64,000 bases of DNA. Source: Pseudarthrobacter sp. NIBRBAC000502770 (GTDB taxonomy: Bacteria; Actinomycetota; Actinomycetes; Actinomycetales; Micrococcaceae). The stretch covers positions 1,302,001-1,366,000 of the forward strand of contig NZ_CP041198.1 in assembly GCF_006517815.1 (NCBI RefSeq), given 5' to 3'. The position numbers and the translations under genes were made by a program. Shown here in pieces: positions 35,264-43,790 of this stretch (positions are counted from its first letter, which is position 1; each line of letters opens with the position of its first letter). The notes beneath the pieces were generated by a model. The model was given only the letters and a program-made list of their open reading frames with translations. It made no database searches and had not been told where the DNA came from.

Positions 35264-36952
35264 TCAGCGGCCGTTGTGGGTGATGGTGGCGACGGCGCCG
35301 GTCTGTTCGTTGAGCAGGACCTTGTCGTTACGTTCGTGGTGGAAGTTGAACATGCCGTTCATGGACCCAGCTGCCGCGTCAGCCGAGGCGTCGCCGATTT
35401 GGGCGGTGTGCCAGTTGTCTTCGATGAAGCGCAGGATGGATGCCTGGTCGGTCTCGTTGTGGTCCACGAAGTTTTTCTTCGCGTACGGGGAGATGACGAC
35501 CAGCGGCTGTCGCGGGCCGGGGCCGCAGCGGTCGGCGTAGCCCCGGGCCACCGGAACACCGGCTGCAGCTGCGTTCTGGCACCAAGCGGCGTCGTCGGGG
35601 CTGTTGGAGGCGTTCTTCACCTTCGCGGCGACGTGGTCGTACCAGCCATCGGAATCGTCGTAGGCGAGGACAATGGCGGTGTCCTCCCAGTTCTTCGACT
35701 GCTGGATCTCGTTGACCGTCTTGGTGACGAAGTTCTGCTCATCGACCGGGTCGGAGTAGGCGGCGTGGCCGTCCTGGAAGTTGGACGCTTTCAGGAAGGA
35801 CACCGCGGGCATGTTGTCGCTGTTGACCACCTTGTTGAAGTCGGTCAGGTCGTACTGGTGGTTGGCCTGGCCGTTGTGCCCGATTTCCGCGTCGTTCGCC
35901 GGGGCCAGGTGGTGCGGGTTGGCGGTGGAGACGTAGTACTGGAACGGCTGGTGGTGCGGGTTGTAGTCCGAGCTGGAGACTCCTGCCACGTTGTTGTGGG
36001 TGCTCTTGCAGGTGGCCGGGGTGGTGCTGGTAGCCGGGGTGGTGGGGGCGAAGCCGCCCTGGAACCAGCCCCAGGACACGCCCTGGTCATTGAGGAGATC
36101 GCCGATGTTCTTCCCGGTCATGCCGGCAAGGTTGTTGGCCTTGGCGTGGCTGTTGTTGGAGCAGTCGTCGTAGACCGGGTCCGGGTCATTGATCATGGTG
36201 CCAACGCCGTTGGCGTCGGGGACGCGGACCGTGTAGTCGCTGGTGGCGGGCTTCACTGGTTGCCCGGTGGCGGTGAATTCCTGGACACCGTGGGTCTGTC
36301 CGGACACCAGATTCAGCGCGCCCGGGGTCGACGGGCCGAAGACGGTGCTGAAGTGGTTGTCGCTCATGGCATAGTTCTGGGCGTAGTTCCAGATCCCGGT
36401 GACGGTGTTGCCGTCGTAATAGTCCATCGTCAGCCCCGGGCGCCCGTACTGGTTGGGCGCGCATGCATCCTTGCTGGTGAACTCAACGAACTTGTCCATC
36501 AGCCCGCCGTTGTAGGCCTTCTGTTCGGCCGTGTACTCGTGGTCCTGGTCGCAGGTGACGGCCTGCATCGGCGACAGGCGTGCCGGCTGGACAGAGTTGG
36601 GGTTGTTCGGTGCCAGCAGGCCCGCGTTGGCCAGGGTGTTGATGTCCTTGGGCGTGTCCTCAGATGGTTTGAACGCGGCAGCTGCGGCGCCGGTGCCCTG
36701 CTGGGTCTCGCCGGGGGTGTTGGCAGCATTGGGGTAGGTGGCGAAGTAGTGGTCAAAGGAGACGTTCTCCTGGAAAAGCACCACCACATGCTTGATCGGT
36801 GTTGCCGTTCCCGCTGCGTTTTCGGCGGCGGTCGCGGTGTCGGTGCCGACACCGAACAAGCCTGACGTCAGTGCCGACGCTGCGAGGACGGCCACGCCGG
36901 TAGCCGCGGCGCCTTTACGGGTGAATCTGCGTTGAGCCTGGAGATGAGGCAT
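35264..36952 (-). CDS. Secreted phospholipase C / acid phosphatase-type phosphoesterase (PF04185)
   Basis: A 562-residue exported enzyme. The N-terminus RRFTRKGAAATGVAVLAASA is a signal sequence with an RR pair but not a canonical Tat motif. The phosphoesterase fold starts HVVVLFQENVSFDHYFATYP (metal-binding E-N and the S/T nucleophile region). It continues GRPGLTMDYYDGNTVTGIWN, YAMSDNHFSTVFGPSTPG, LAYDDSDGWYDH and VVISPYAKKNFVDHNETDQA, SILRFIEDNW. Family members hydrolyse phospholipids or phosphomonoesters. It is divergent from the YncE-phosphoesterase gene and followed by GDPD, which suits extracellular phosphorus acquisition. ATG start at 36952. Confidence 0.9.
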   Translation of the reverse strand: MPHLQAQRRFTRKGAAATGVAVLAASALTSGLFGVGTDTATAAENAAGTATPIKHVVVLFQENVSFDHYFATYPNAANTPGETQQGTGAAAAAFKPSEDTPKDINTLANAGLLAPNNPNSVQPARLSPMQAVTCDQDHEYTAEQKAYNGGLMDKFVEFTSKDACAPNQYGRPGLTMDYYDGNTVTGIWNYAQNYAMSDNHFSTVFGPSTPGALNLVSGQTHGVQEFTATGQPVKPATSDYTVRVPDANGVGTMINDPDPVYDDCSNNSHAKANNLAGMTGKNIGDLLNDQGVSWGWFQGGFAPTTPATSTTPATCKSTHNNVAGVSSSDYNPHHQPFQYYVSTANPHHLAPANDAEIGHNGQANHQYDLTDFNKVVNSDNMPAVSFLKASNFQDGHAAYSDPVDEQNFVTKTVNEIQQSKNWEDTAIVLAYDDSDGWYDHVAAKVKNASNSPDDAAWCQNAAAAGVPVARGYADRCGPGPRQPLVVISPYAKKNFVDHNETDQASILRFIEDNWHTAQIGDASADAAAGSMNGMFNFHHERNDKVLLNEQTGAVATITHNGR

Positions 36953-37173
36953 GAGGGATCCAGTCTTTAGTGGCTGAAGGGGGTGGCTGTGAAGCGCCCT
37001 CCAATTGTTACTAATCGGTAGTTACTCCCCGGCGACTGCTTCGTGAACACGAGGTGACGTCCGGTCCACGGCCTTCGGGAGCAGACCCACGGCACGGGTT
37101 GGGCGATAAACCGTTGCCTGAAGTAACCAAAACGGCCACGTGGATTTAATCCACGACCCGTAGGTTCGCTTCC
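36953..37173. promoter_or_regulatory. Shared divergent promoter region with GTTACT direct repeats
   Basis: A 221-base intergenic region between two divergent secreted phosphoesterase genes. Near 37014-37030 the hexamer GTTACT occurs twice, 14 bases apart. It could be a phosphate-responsive (PhoP-type) operator, but it does not match the direct-repeat PHO box that I know from Streptomyces, so this is only a candidate. Confidence 0.35.
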
Positions 37174-40074
37174 GTGAAAAGACCCACAGAGTCCGCCAGT
37201 ACATCCACCACTGAGCAAGAACCGAACGCCTCCAGCCTGCGAAAGCTGTCCGCCTTCGTACGTGGCCGCAAGCCGCTCGCGATCGTTGCAGCCAGCTGCA
37301 CGCTGGCCGTTCTGGGCGGCGCAGGCATCGCGGCCGCCTCCACCATCCCGTTCGGCAAGCAGCAGGTCGGCTCCGAGGACGACAGGGGGGAGCAGGTCTC
37401 CTCGAACCAGGAGATCAAGCCCATCGGTGACCGCCTGATGACGCCCTTCGGGAAGATTATGGGCTCTACCGTCAGCCCGGACGGCCGCTACCTCGTCGGG
37501 ACGAGCGCCGACCGCTCGGTTGACCTGCAGGTGTTCGACCTCACGACCTATAAGCCGGTGGCTGCCGCCGGCACCCAAGCCGCGACCGCATTTGCCACCG
37601 CGGCGTCCAACGCCGGGTACGCGAACATGGCATACCAGCACATCACGGACGGTTCGGTCGGCCAGGATGGGCCGGTTTTCTCGCCCGACGGCAAGTTCCT
37701 CTATGAACCTGTCGCGACCGGGATTGTCCGCTATCCGTTCAATGCGGACGGCTCGCTCGGCGCCGGTACGAAGATCAGCATCCCCACCGCCGATGACAAG
37801 CAGGCTCTGACGGCCGGCATGGCGTTTTCCCCAGACGGCTCGACGCTCTACGCCGCCGTGAACGGACAGAACACCGTTGTCGCGATCGACCCCGTCGCCG
37901 GCACGATCAAGCAGACCTTCGGCACCGGGATCGCCCCTCGGCAGCTGAAATTCGTCGGCGCCCGGCTCTACGTCTCCAACGAAGGCGGCCGCCCGGCCCT
38001 CCCGGGGGAACCGACCATGAACTCCTACGGCACGGACATCCCGGCGGACACCAACCTCGGCACCACCACGACCGGTACGCTCAGCGTCATCGACACGGCC
38101 AACGCCGCCGCGCCGGTTGCCTCGATCGACGTGCAGCTGCATCCGACGGCGATGTTCCTGGATGGCGCCGCGCTGTACGTGGCGAACACCAACAGTGACA
38201 CCGTTTCCGTCGTGGACACGAACGGCAACAAGGTCCTCCAGACCATCGCCACCCAGCCTTGGGCCTCCTCCCAGGTCGGCTACGAGCCCACCGCGATCAC
38301 CATGCAGGGCGACCACCTGCTGATCTCGCTCGGCCGGGCCAACGCCATCGCGGTCTACAAGGTCAACAACGAAGACCCGAAGGACCCGGCCAGCTACATC
38401 GGCCTCCTGCCCACGGACTACTACCCGGGCAACGTCACCGCGGTCAACGGCCAGATCGTGGTCACCAACATCCGTGGCATCGACGCGCGCGGCCCCGAGG
38501 TGACCATCAACGAAGGCCCGAACACCACGGCTGCCACCGGGCACGGCACACACTCCACCACGGCATCCCTCACCAAATTCACCCTGCCCAGCGATGAAGA
38601 AATCCAGAAGAACACCGAAACGGTCTTCGAGCAAAACGGTTGGGACGGCAGCTCGGTCAAGGAAGCGACAGCTGCTGAGGCCGCCAAGATCCCGGCAGTC
38701 GCCGTGCCGAAGCGGATCGGCGAGCCGTCCACGATCAAACATGTCTTCCTGATCGTCAAGGAAAACCGCACCTACGACCAGGTTTACGGCGACATGAAGC
38801 AGGGCAACGGCGATGCAGCGCTTGCACAATTCGGCGCGAAGATCACGCCCAACCAGCACGCGCTGGCAAGCCAGTTCGGCCTCTACGACAACACCTACGA
38901 CATCGGCACCAACTCTGCCGAGGGCCACAACTGGATGATGCAGGGCGACGACCCCGCCTACACCGAGACCAGCGCCGGTGAGTACAAACGCTCCTACGAC
39001 ACCGAAGACGACGTCCTGGGCCACCAGCGCTCCGGCTTCCTCTGGACCGCCATCAAGGACGCAGGCAAAACCGCCAGGAACTACGGCGAGTTCGACTCCG
39101 AGGAAGGCAAGCCCGCAGGCGCGACCTGGCAGCAGTACTACTGTGCAGCAACCAGCACCATGGCCGGCGGCGACCCCGCCCAGCTCTTCACCCCGGCACT
39201 GCAGATGCACGCCAGCTCGGCCATCCCGTCCCTGAACGAGATCACGGACCCGAACGCGGCACCCTTCGACACCTCGGTGCCGGACATCTACCGCTATGCA
39301 ACCTGGAAGCAGGACTTCGAGAAGAACGGCCCGAAGAACTTCCAGATGACCTGGCTCTCCAGCGACCACACCGGCGGGACCGCCGACCCCGAAGCCCAGG
39401 TCGCCGACAACGACCTCGCCGTGGGCAAGATCGTGGACGAGATCTCGCACTCGGAGTACTGGAAGGACTCCGCGATCTTCATCGCCGAGGACGACAGCCA
39501 GAACGGCACCGACCACGTTGACGGCCACCGCGCCCCGGTTCAGGTCATCAGCCCCTATGCCGTGCACGGCAAGACCGTCAGCACCTTCTACTCCCAGATC
39601 AACATGGTACGGACCATCGAGCAGATTCTGGGGGCCCAGCCGCTGAACCAGAAGGTCGCGGCCGCCACGCCGATGTTCGACGCCTTCACCAACAAGGCCG
39701 ACCTGACATCGTACGCTGCGGTCCCGAACCAGGTGCCTCTCACCGAAGGCGTCAAGACAGTACCGGCCTGCGGGCCCGACACCCTGGGCCAGACCGGAGC
39801 CGCTGCCGCCGCGGTCAATGACGCCGCAGCCAAGGCCGCCGCCGTCCCGGCCCCGATGAAGGACACCGCCGAAAAGTGGGACGACTGGTCCGCGAAGCAG
39901 CACCTGACAGGTAACGGTGCGAAGGAAGACTACGCGGACCCCAACCTGTTCAACCGCTGGACCTGGTACCAGGCCCACAACTGGGCAACCCCGTACCCCG
40001 GGGATGAGAAGATCTACGGCCCCGACGACGTCCCGGGCATCCCTGCCGGATCCACGAACCACGAGGACGACTGA
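37174..40074 (+). CDS. YncE-like beta-propeller fused to a phosphoesterase domain
   Basis: A 966-residue two-domain protein. After a cytoplasmic N-terminus, a membrane anchor or signal (LAIVAASCTLAVLGGAGIAA) starts near residue 30. Residues about 75-450 form a seven-bladed propeller with repeats such as STVSPDGRYLVGTS, FSPDGSTLYAAVNGQNTVVA and DGAALYVANTNSDTVSVVDT. From about 525 follows a PF04185 phosphoesterase domain (IKHVFLIVKENRTYDQVYGD, NSAEGHNWMMQG, FIAEDDSQNGTDHVDGHRAP, VQVISPYA). It should act at the outer surface on phosphate esters, with the propeller as a binding module. A strong terminator follows. Confidence 0.9.
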   Translation: MKRPTESASTSTTEQEPNASSLRKLSAFVRGRKPLAIVAASCTLAVLGGAGIAAASTIPFGKQQVGSEDDRGEQVSSNQEIKPIGDRLMTPFGKIMGSTVSPDGRYLVGTSADRSVDLQVFDLTTYKPVAAAGTQAATAFATAASNAGYANMAYQHITDGSVGQDGPVFSPDGKFLYEPVATGIVRYPFNADGSLGAGTKISIPTADDKQALTAGMAFSPDGSTLYAAVNGQNTVVAIDPVAGTIKQTFGTGIAPRQLKFVGARLYVSNEGGRPALPGEPTMNSYGTDIPADTNLGTTTTGTLSVIDTANAAAPVASIDVQLHPTAMFLDGAALYVANTNSDTVSVVDTNGNKVLQTIATQPWASSQVGYEPTAITMQGDHLLISLGRANAIAVYKVNNEDPKDPASYIGLLPTDYYPGNVTAVNGQIVVTNIRGIDARGPEVTINEGPNTTAATGHGTHSTTASLTKFTLPSDEEIQKNTETVFEQNGWDGSSVKEATAAEAAKIPAVAVPKRIGEPSTIKHVFLIVKENRTYDQVYGDMKQGNGDAALAQFGAKITPNQHALASQFGLYDNTYDIGTNSAEGHNWMMQGDDPAYTETSAGEYKRSYDTEDDVLGHQRSGFLWTAIKDAGKTARNYGEFDSEEGKPAGATWQQYYCAATSTMAGGDPAQLFTPALQMHASSAIPSLNEITDPNAAPFDTSVPDIYRYATWKQDFEKNGPKNFQMTWLSSDHTGGTADPEAQVADNDLAVGKIVDEISHSEYWKDSAIFIAEDDSQNGTDHVDGHRAPVQVISPYAVHGKTVSTFYSQINMVRTIEQILGAQPLNQKVAAATPMFDAFTNKADLTSYAAVPNQVPLTEGVKTVPACGPDTLGQTGAAAAAVNDAAAKAAAVPAPMKDTAEKWDDWSAKQHLTGNGAKEDYADPNLFNRWTWYQAHNWATPYPGDEKIYGPDDVPGIPAGSTNHEDD

Positions 40075-40117
40075 CACTAACCGGCCCAGGTCCCCAGCCC
40101 GAGAGGGTTGAGAAAAG

Positions 40118-40155
40118 TTAATGGGGCTGGACGCAAAACCGTCCAGCCCCATTAA
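40118..40155 (+). terminator. Strong 16-base-pair hairpin terminator
   Basis: TTAATGGGGCTGGACG (40118-40133) pairs perfectly with its complement at 40140-40155 across the loop CAAAAC. It lies 44 bases after the YncE-phosphoesterase stop. The 3' flank GATTTCG has few T residues, but stem length and position make a terminator the best reading. Confidence 0.8.
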
Positions 40156-40214
40156 GATTTCGTCACGTAGACGTTTGACTTGTCCCGGGGAGCAGAAACG
40201 GTAGCTGACTTCGT

Positions 40215-40340
40215 GGCCGGCGTCAGAATAGTGCGAAATCCAGTTTCATTGACAGTGGCTCATGATGTTCCCAGATCCCACCCTGACGGTCGAAGGCCAA
40301 GAAATAGGGCTGGGGAGGCTTGGAATAGTCGAATAGGGCA
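40215..40340. repeat. Dispersed repeat B, copy 1
   Basis: This stretch and 59540-59670 share GCCGGCGTCAGAAT, then GTGGCTCATGA/CTGGCTCATGA, CAGATCC, ACCCTGAC and GAATAG-type blocks in the same order over about 120 bases. On the minus strand it encodes YFLAFDRQGGIWEHHEPLSM ending in a stop, so it may be the end of a lost gene. The rest of 40156-40600 shows no gene. Confidence 0.45.
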
Positions 40341-40600
40341 GTGAATCTGGACTTGCGAGCTTGCATGGTGGCTATGTCACATGTTGTGGCTGGATCGCCG
40401 CGTCGGAGAACAAGGGGAAGCTCCGGCTGCAGGCGGAGTCCTCCCATGTCAGGCGCTTTGGGCGTCAGGTTTCGGTGTACTTTTAGGCAGTTCAGTTACT
40501 CAGGAAATGGCGGTTAGGTCGGCAGTTTGAATGGCGGTTTACGTTCATTTTGTTGGAGCCCGCTGCGTCCCCAAGCATTTTCGAGTCGAGAGTCGGGGCG

Positions 40601-41608
40601 TTAGGGTCGTCTTGCGTCCGCGTTGGTGGTCCAGCCGTAGCGGTCGCGGTATTCGGAGGGGGCGAGGCCGGTTTGTTCTTTGAATGCGCGGCGGAATGCT
40701 GTGGGGTCGCGGTACCCCACTTGGCGTCGGATGTTTTCGATCGGCTGGTCGCCTGTCTCCAGGAGCTTGCGGGCGGTGTCCACGCGGCAGTACTGGATGT
40801 AGGCCTGCGGTCCCTGTCCGACGGCGTCGTGGAAACGCCGCGAGAGCGTGCGACTGCTTAGCCCTACTTTTCCGGCCAAGTCTTCTACCCGAAGCGATCC
40901 TGACAGCTTGGTGTCGATCAGGTTTTGGGCCTTGCGGACCAGATCATCGTCGTGGTCCCGGTATTCGGCTCCGGTCGTGACGTAGGGCAGTTGGCTGGTG
41001 CGGGCGCCGTCGATCAGCAGGACTCTGGCGGCGGCGTTGGCCCGTTCCCGGCCGGCGAATCGTTCGACCAGGTAGAGGGCAAGGTCAAGGAAAGTTGTCG
41101 CGCCTCCGCTGGTGATCACGTCGCCGTTGTCGATGATCAGCCGGTGGGCAGCGAGCCGCGCCGCCGGGAACCGTCGGCGGAAATCGTCGGCATAGAGCCA
41201 GTGTGTTGTTGCTGTGCGGCCGTCGAGCAGCCCGGCTTCTGCCATCAGGAACGCGCCGCTGCAGCTGGCGGCAACAACGGATCCGGCCGCATGCCATTGC
41301 GCCAGCCATGGCGCCCAAGCGGCGTTGAGGGCGAATGAAGGGCCGAGATCATCATCCAGGCCCGGGACAATCACGAGATCTGGGGCATTGACGTCGTCAG
41401 CGGCGAGGTCGACGTTGACCGTCACCCTGTCCTGGTAGTGGACGGCCTTCCCGTCGAGGCTGGCCAGTTTCACGTCGAAGACTGTGTCCCGGCCGGGACG
41501 GCCGTGCAGTGCGCCGAAGGCCCTGTCGGCTTTTCCGATGACATCGAACAGTCCCGTCATAGTGATTGAGGCTGTCTCTACTGGCGCGATTACAACTACA
41601 CGAACCAT
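40601..41608 (-). CDS. GlxA-type transcriptional regulator (DJ-1/PfpI domain plus AraC HTH)
   Basis: About 335 residues from ATG 41608. Residues 1-170 form a class-I-glutamine-amidotransferase-like domain (PDLVIVPGLDDDLGPSFALN, then SVVAASCSGAFLMAEAGLLD, with Cys in the nucleophile elbow, and RTATTHWLYADDFRRRFP). Residues about 215-320 hold two AraC-type HTH motifs (VEDLAGKVGLSSRTLSRRFH, ENIRRQVGYRDPTAFRRAFK, EQTGLAPSEYRDRY). Such regulators usually control adjacent catabolic or detoxification genes. The nearest divergent genes are a SpoIIAA-like and a small membrane protein. Promoter sequences were not resolved. Confidence 0.9.
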   Translation of the reverse strand: MVRVVVIAPVETASITMTGLFDVIGKADRAFGALHGRPGRDTVFDVKLASLDGKAVHYQDRVTVNVDLAADDVNAPDLVIVPGLDDDLGPSFALNAAWAPWLAQWHAAGSVVAASCSGAFLMAEAGLLDGRTATTHWLYADDFRRRFPAARLAAHRLIIDNGDVITSGGATTFLDLALYLVERFAGRERANAAARVLLIDGARTSQLPYVTTGAEYRDHDDDLVRKAQNLIDTKLSGSLRVEDLAGKVGLSSRTLSRRFHDAVGQGPQAYIQYCRVDTARKLLETGDQPIENIRRQVGYRDPTAFRRAFKEQTGLAPSEYRDRYGWTTNADARRP

Positions 41609-41730
41609 CTCATCATTGAACCACTGCCCGGGAAACCGCCAACGGTAAAACAACATCGCGTCCGATTACGCCCCAGGGTTGTCCGATTGGACGCTAGTGC
41701 CGGGGACGCACGGCCGATAACTTCGAAAGC

Positions 41731-42168
41731 GTGAATACTGAAATCATCGCCCCCGAAGAACTGGCCCGTTACAGATTTGGATTTGTTCTCAGGCAGGCAG
41801 AGTCCGCCGTCCTGGAGCTGACGTGGCTGCCAACAAGTGCTGCCATGTCTGACGAGGACTGGATGACCGGCCTGATGATGCTCGCGGCAGAAGCCGAGGC
41901 AGCAGAGATATCCGCGATCCTGATCGATGCCACAGCCTTTCGGCACGGGTTTGAAGACCAGGAGTCCGCGATGTCCTGGCGGGATGCAAGGGTCATCCCG
42001 CGTTACAACAACGCTGGCGTGCACAAATTCGCTTTCGTGATGCCCGAGGGATACCCCGGACCTACAGCGGAATCCGGGGCTGCCCCTATCTTCGATGGCC
42101 CTGCGGCCCAATTTCCCACCCAATGGTTCAGGACCCGAGAGAGCGCCATGACATGGCTGGTGGGCTGA
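41731..42168 (+). CDS. SpoIIAA/STAS-like hypothetical protein
   Basis: A 145-residue protein with alternating strands and helices: YRFGFVLRQAESAVLELTWL, MSDEDWMTGLMMLAAEAEAA, EISAILIDATAFRHGFEDQE, and VHKFAFVMPEGYPGPTAESG, ending in WFRTRESAMTWLVG. The layout (strand, helix, ILIDA strand, KFAFV strand, final RTRESAMTWL helix) is that of small STAS/SpoIIAA-like proteins. It is divergent from the GlxA regulator. The start is GTG 41731. Function is unknown; it could be regulatory. Confidence 0.55.
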   Translation: MNTEIIAPEELARYRFGFVLRQAESAVLELTWLPTSAAMSDEDWMTGLMMLAAEAEAAEISAILIDATAFRHGFEDQESAMSWRDARVIPRYNNAGVHKFAFVMPEGYPGPTAESGAAPIFDGPAAQFPTQWFRTRESAMTWLVG

Positions 42169-42173
42169 CGCCG

Positions 42174-42701
42174 ATGGACCTTCTCACCGCCAACCTCATC
42201 GCCTCGATACTCTCGCTTGTTGCGTTCGCCATGATCGCGGTCTGGTACCTCGCTCCCGCCCTCAACCGGAAACCGCTCACCGTGGCGCTCACGACATTGC
42301 TCTGGTTCCATGCCTTCCGCTACGTAGCACTGCAGATCTTCAGCGCAGCCGCTGTCGGAGGCCTGAACGCGACCAGCGGGACGCTGCAGACGATCGCATT
42401 CGGAGACCTGATCACGGCCGTACTGGCGCTGATCTCGATCGCGGCACTCCGTCGCGGGCCGGGCGTGGCCAGAGTCCTCGTCTGGGCAACGGCGATCATT
42501 GGGACCGCAGATCTGGCATCCGCCACCGTCGCAGGAATTAGCGGCCACCTGATTGACACCGCCAGCAACTGGTCCTGGTTCATTCTGGCCGTATATGTAC
42601 CCATCCTGTGGATTACCGCCGGCATGATTTTTTGGCAGCTTCTCGCACGACGAAACGCTCCTCTCACCAGCGCTGCTGTGACTGCCTCAAAGACCCCATA
42701 G
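42174..42701 (+). CDS. Small integral membrane protein
   Basis: About 175 residues with five membrane segments: LTANLIASILSLVAFAMIAV, VALTTLLWFHAFRYVALQIF, TIAFGDLITAVLALISIAAL, VLVWATAIIGTADLASATVA and WFILAVYVPILWITAGMIFW. It starts at ATG 42174 or 42153, only a few bases from the end of the STAS-like gene, so the two are probably co-transcribed. The W-F-H-x-F-R-Y motif in segment 2 recurs in small hypothetical actinobacterial membrane proteins. No function is known. Confidence 0.6.
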   Translation: MDLLTANLIASILSLVAFAMIAVWYLAPALNRKPLTVALTTLLWFHAFRYVALQIFSAAAVGGLNATSGTLQTIAFGDLITAVLALISIAALRRGPGVARVLVWATAIIGTADLASATVAGISGHLIDTASNWSWFILAVYVPILWITAGMIFWQLLARRNAPLTSAAVTASKTP

Positions 42702-42721
42702 GCACGGAAGTTCCGCGGTAC

Positions 42722-43050
42722 CTAGCTAGAACGCGGGACACGTGAGGGGAATGCGCGGGCCATGGCATGGTTGATCTGCAGAGTTCCGTCCCTGGCCACG
42801 AAGGATGGCTGGCCAGCAGTTCCTGCATGGCCTCGATTGAATCGGCTTTCATGACGGAGTAGCCAACAATCTCAGCAGCGGGAGAGGGTGCCCCTGCGGA
42901 GATCTGGTCCGTATAGGCCACGGGTGCGCCTGGATCTGCAACGGCCGATCCGGCATTCCCCAGCCATGCCATGAAGTCTTTGCGCGCGCTTTCCATTCCT
43001 GCCGCGTCCGGGTGGCCTGGTCCGTGATAAGTCACTAGAAACTTCGCCAA
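42722..43050 (-). CDS. YCII-related (DGPF/YciI-like) protein, C-terminus frameshifted
   Basis: Starts MAKFLVTYHGPGHPDAAGME and carries EIVGYSVMKADSIEAMQELL, the typical YCII ferredoxin-like fold. The given frame runs to 42664 with an atypical tail. Adding one T near 42800 restores HPFVARDGTLQINHAMA, close to the family ending (HPH/F-L/V-...-G-x-I-E-V-x-x), with a stop at 42722. The fold is shared by small enzymes and putative sigma-factor partners; a conserved His-Asp pair is often proposed as catalytic. It is divergent from the ArsR operon that carries a second YCII protein. Confidence 0.65.
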
Positions 43051-43210
43051 AGCATCTCCTAAGGCTATTGGAGGCCGCGGGAACTCCCACGGTCACCGAC
43101 ATGTAGACACTGGTCAATTATTCGCAGAGCTACTGTCAGCGGCCTTCGCGTGTGAACAGCCTTGTGCATGACGAGGACAGGTATATGTGGAACAACTTCA
43201 GGGTTCCTGC

Positions 43211-43330
43211 CTAAGTCAGACCATTGAACTCGAGATTGGAAGCGTTGGGGGGCTTCAATCCTGAAGTCGAATTTTTCACTGGTGTCTTGACGGTCAGTTG
43301 CCAGTTTGGCGCCACTCGTACGAGATCCGA
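43211..43330. repeat. Dispersed repeat C, copy 1
   Basis: Matches 58200-58349 over about 120 bases with a small gap. Shared blocks are AATCAGACCATT/AAGTCAGACCATT, TGTCTTGA, GGTCAG, GCCACTCGT and GAGATCCGA. On the minus strand both encode a similar peptide (GSRTSG and GSHTSG, FRIEAPQRF and LKLQAPDGF, WSDLG and WSDLD), so both are likely remnants of one gene family. It lies upstream of the ArsR gene. Confidence 0.5.
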
Positions 43331-43384
43331 CCACAAAGGCAATACGGGCTGGAGCAAATGCGCCAGAAGCGCCTTGCGAAATAG

Positions 43385-43400
43385 GTTAGTGTTCGCTAAC
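43385..43400. promoter_or_regulatory. Palindromic operator candidate for the ArsR regulator
   Basis: GTTAGTGTTCGCTAAC is a 7-2-7 palindrome with one mismatch, flanked by ATA and TAT three bases out on each side. It ends 9 bases before the GTG start of the ArsR-family gene, a position that suits autorepression. Confidence 0.6.
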
Positions 43401-43409
43401 GTATTTCTT

Positions 43410-43790
43410 GTGTTGGATGCCTTGGAGATAGCAGCGGAGCCGAACCGGCGACGCCTGCTGCATCTGCTTGCGAGTCACGAACAGGCGGTGGGGGAGTTGG
43501 CCGCCCATTTCACGGTGAGCCGCTCCGCGGTTTCCCAGCATCTGCTGTTATTGGAGCAGGCCGGACTGGTATCTGCGCGCAAAGAGGGCCGGAACCGGTA
43601 CTACAGGCTCGACCCGGGGGGCATGGGCCGGCTCCGTGAACTCGTTGAGCAGTTCTGGACCTCCGAACTGGATCTGCTGGCATCAGACGCGGCGGCGCTT
43701 GCCGCACTGCGTCCCGGGCTCCCGGAACACATTTCGGCCAATTCCGATTTTTCGCCTCAAGACAAGGACCACTCTCATGACGTTCGATAA
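43410..43790 (+). CDS. ArsR-family HTH repressor
   Basis: About 126 residues from GTG 43410 (VLDALEIAAEPNRRRLLHLL). The winged HTH reads EQAVGELAAHFTVSRSAVSQ, HLLLLEQAGLVSARKEGRNR, YYRLDPGGMGRLRELVEQFW. No Cys-based metal site (ELCVCDL type) is present, so it probably senses something other than metals, as usual when this repressor type sits beside an AHSA1/SRPBCC gene. Its stop overlaps the start of that downstream gene by 14 bases. A palindrome lies just upstream. The frame is open to 43224, but the extension is repeat C. Confidence 0.85.
   Translation: MLDALEIAAEPNRRRLLHLLASHEQAVGELAAHFTVSRSAVSQHLLLLEQAGLVSARKEGRNRYYRLDPGGMGRLRELVEQFWTSELDLLASDAAALAALRPGLPEHISANSDFSPQDKDHSHDVR

Noticed and set aside
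35276..36865. A 529-residue plus-strand frame opposite the phospholipase gene
   Set aside because: Val/Gly-rich antisense shadow without family similarity.
36967..40152. A 1,061-residue minus-strand frame opposite the propeller-phosphoesterase gene
   Set aside because: It is antisense to a gene with clear domains and motifs, and its Gly/Val/Arg/Asp-rich text is the usual mirror of GC-rich coding DNA.
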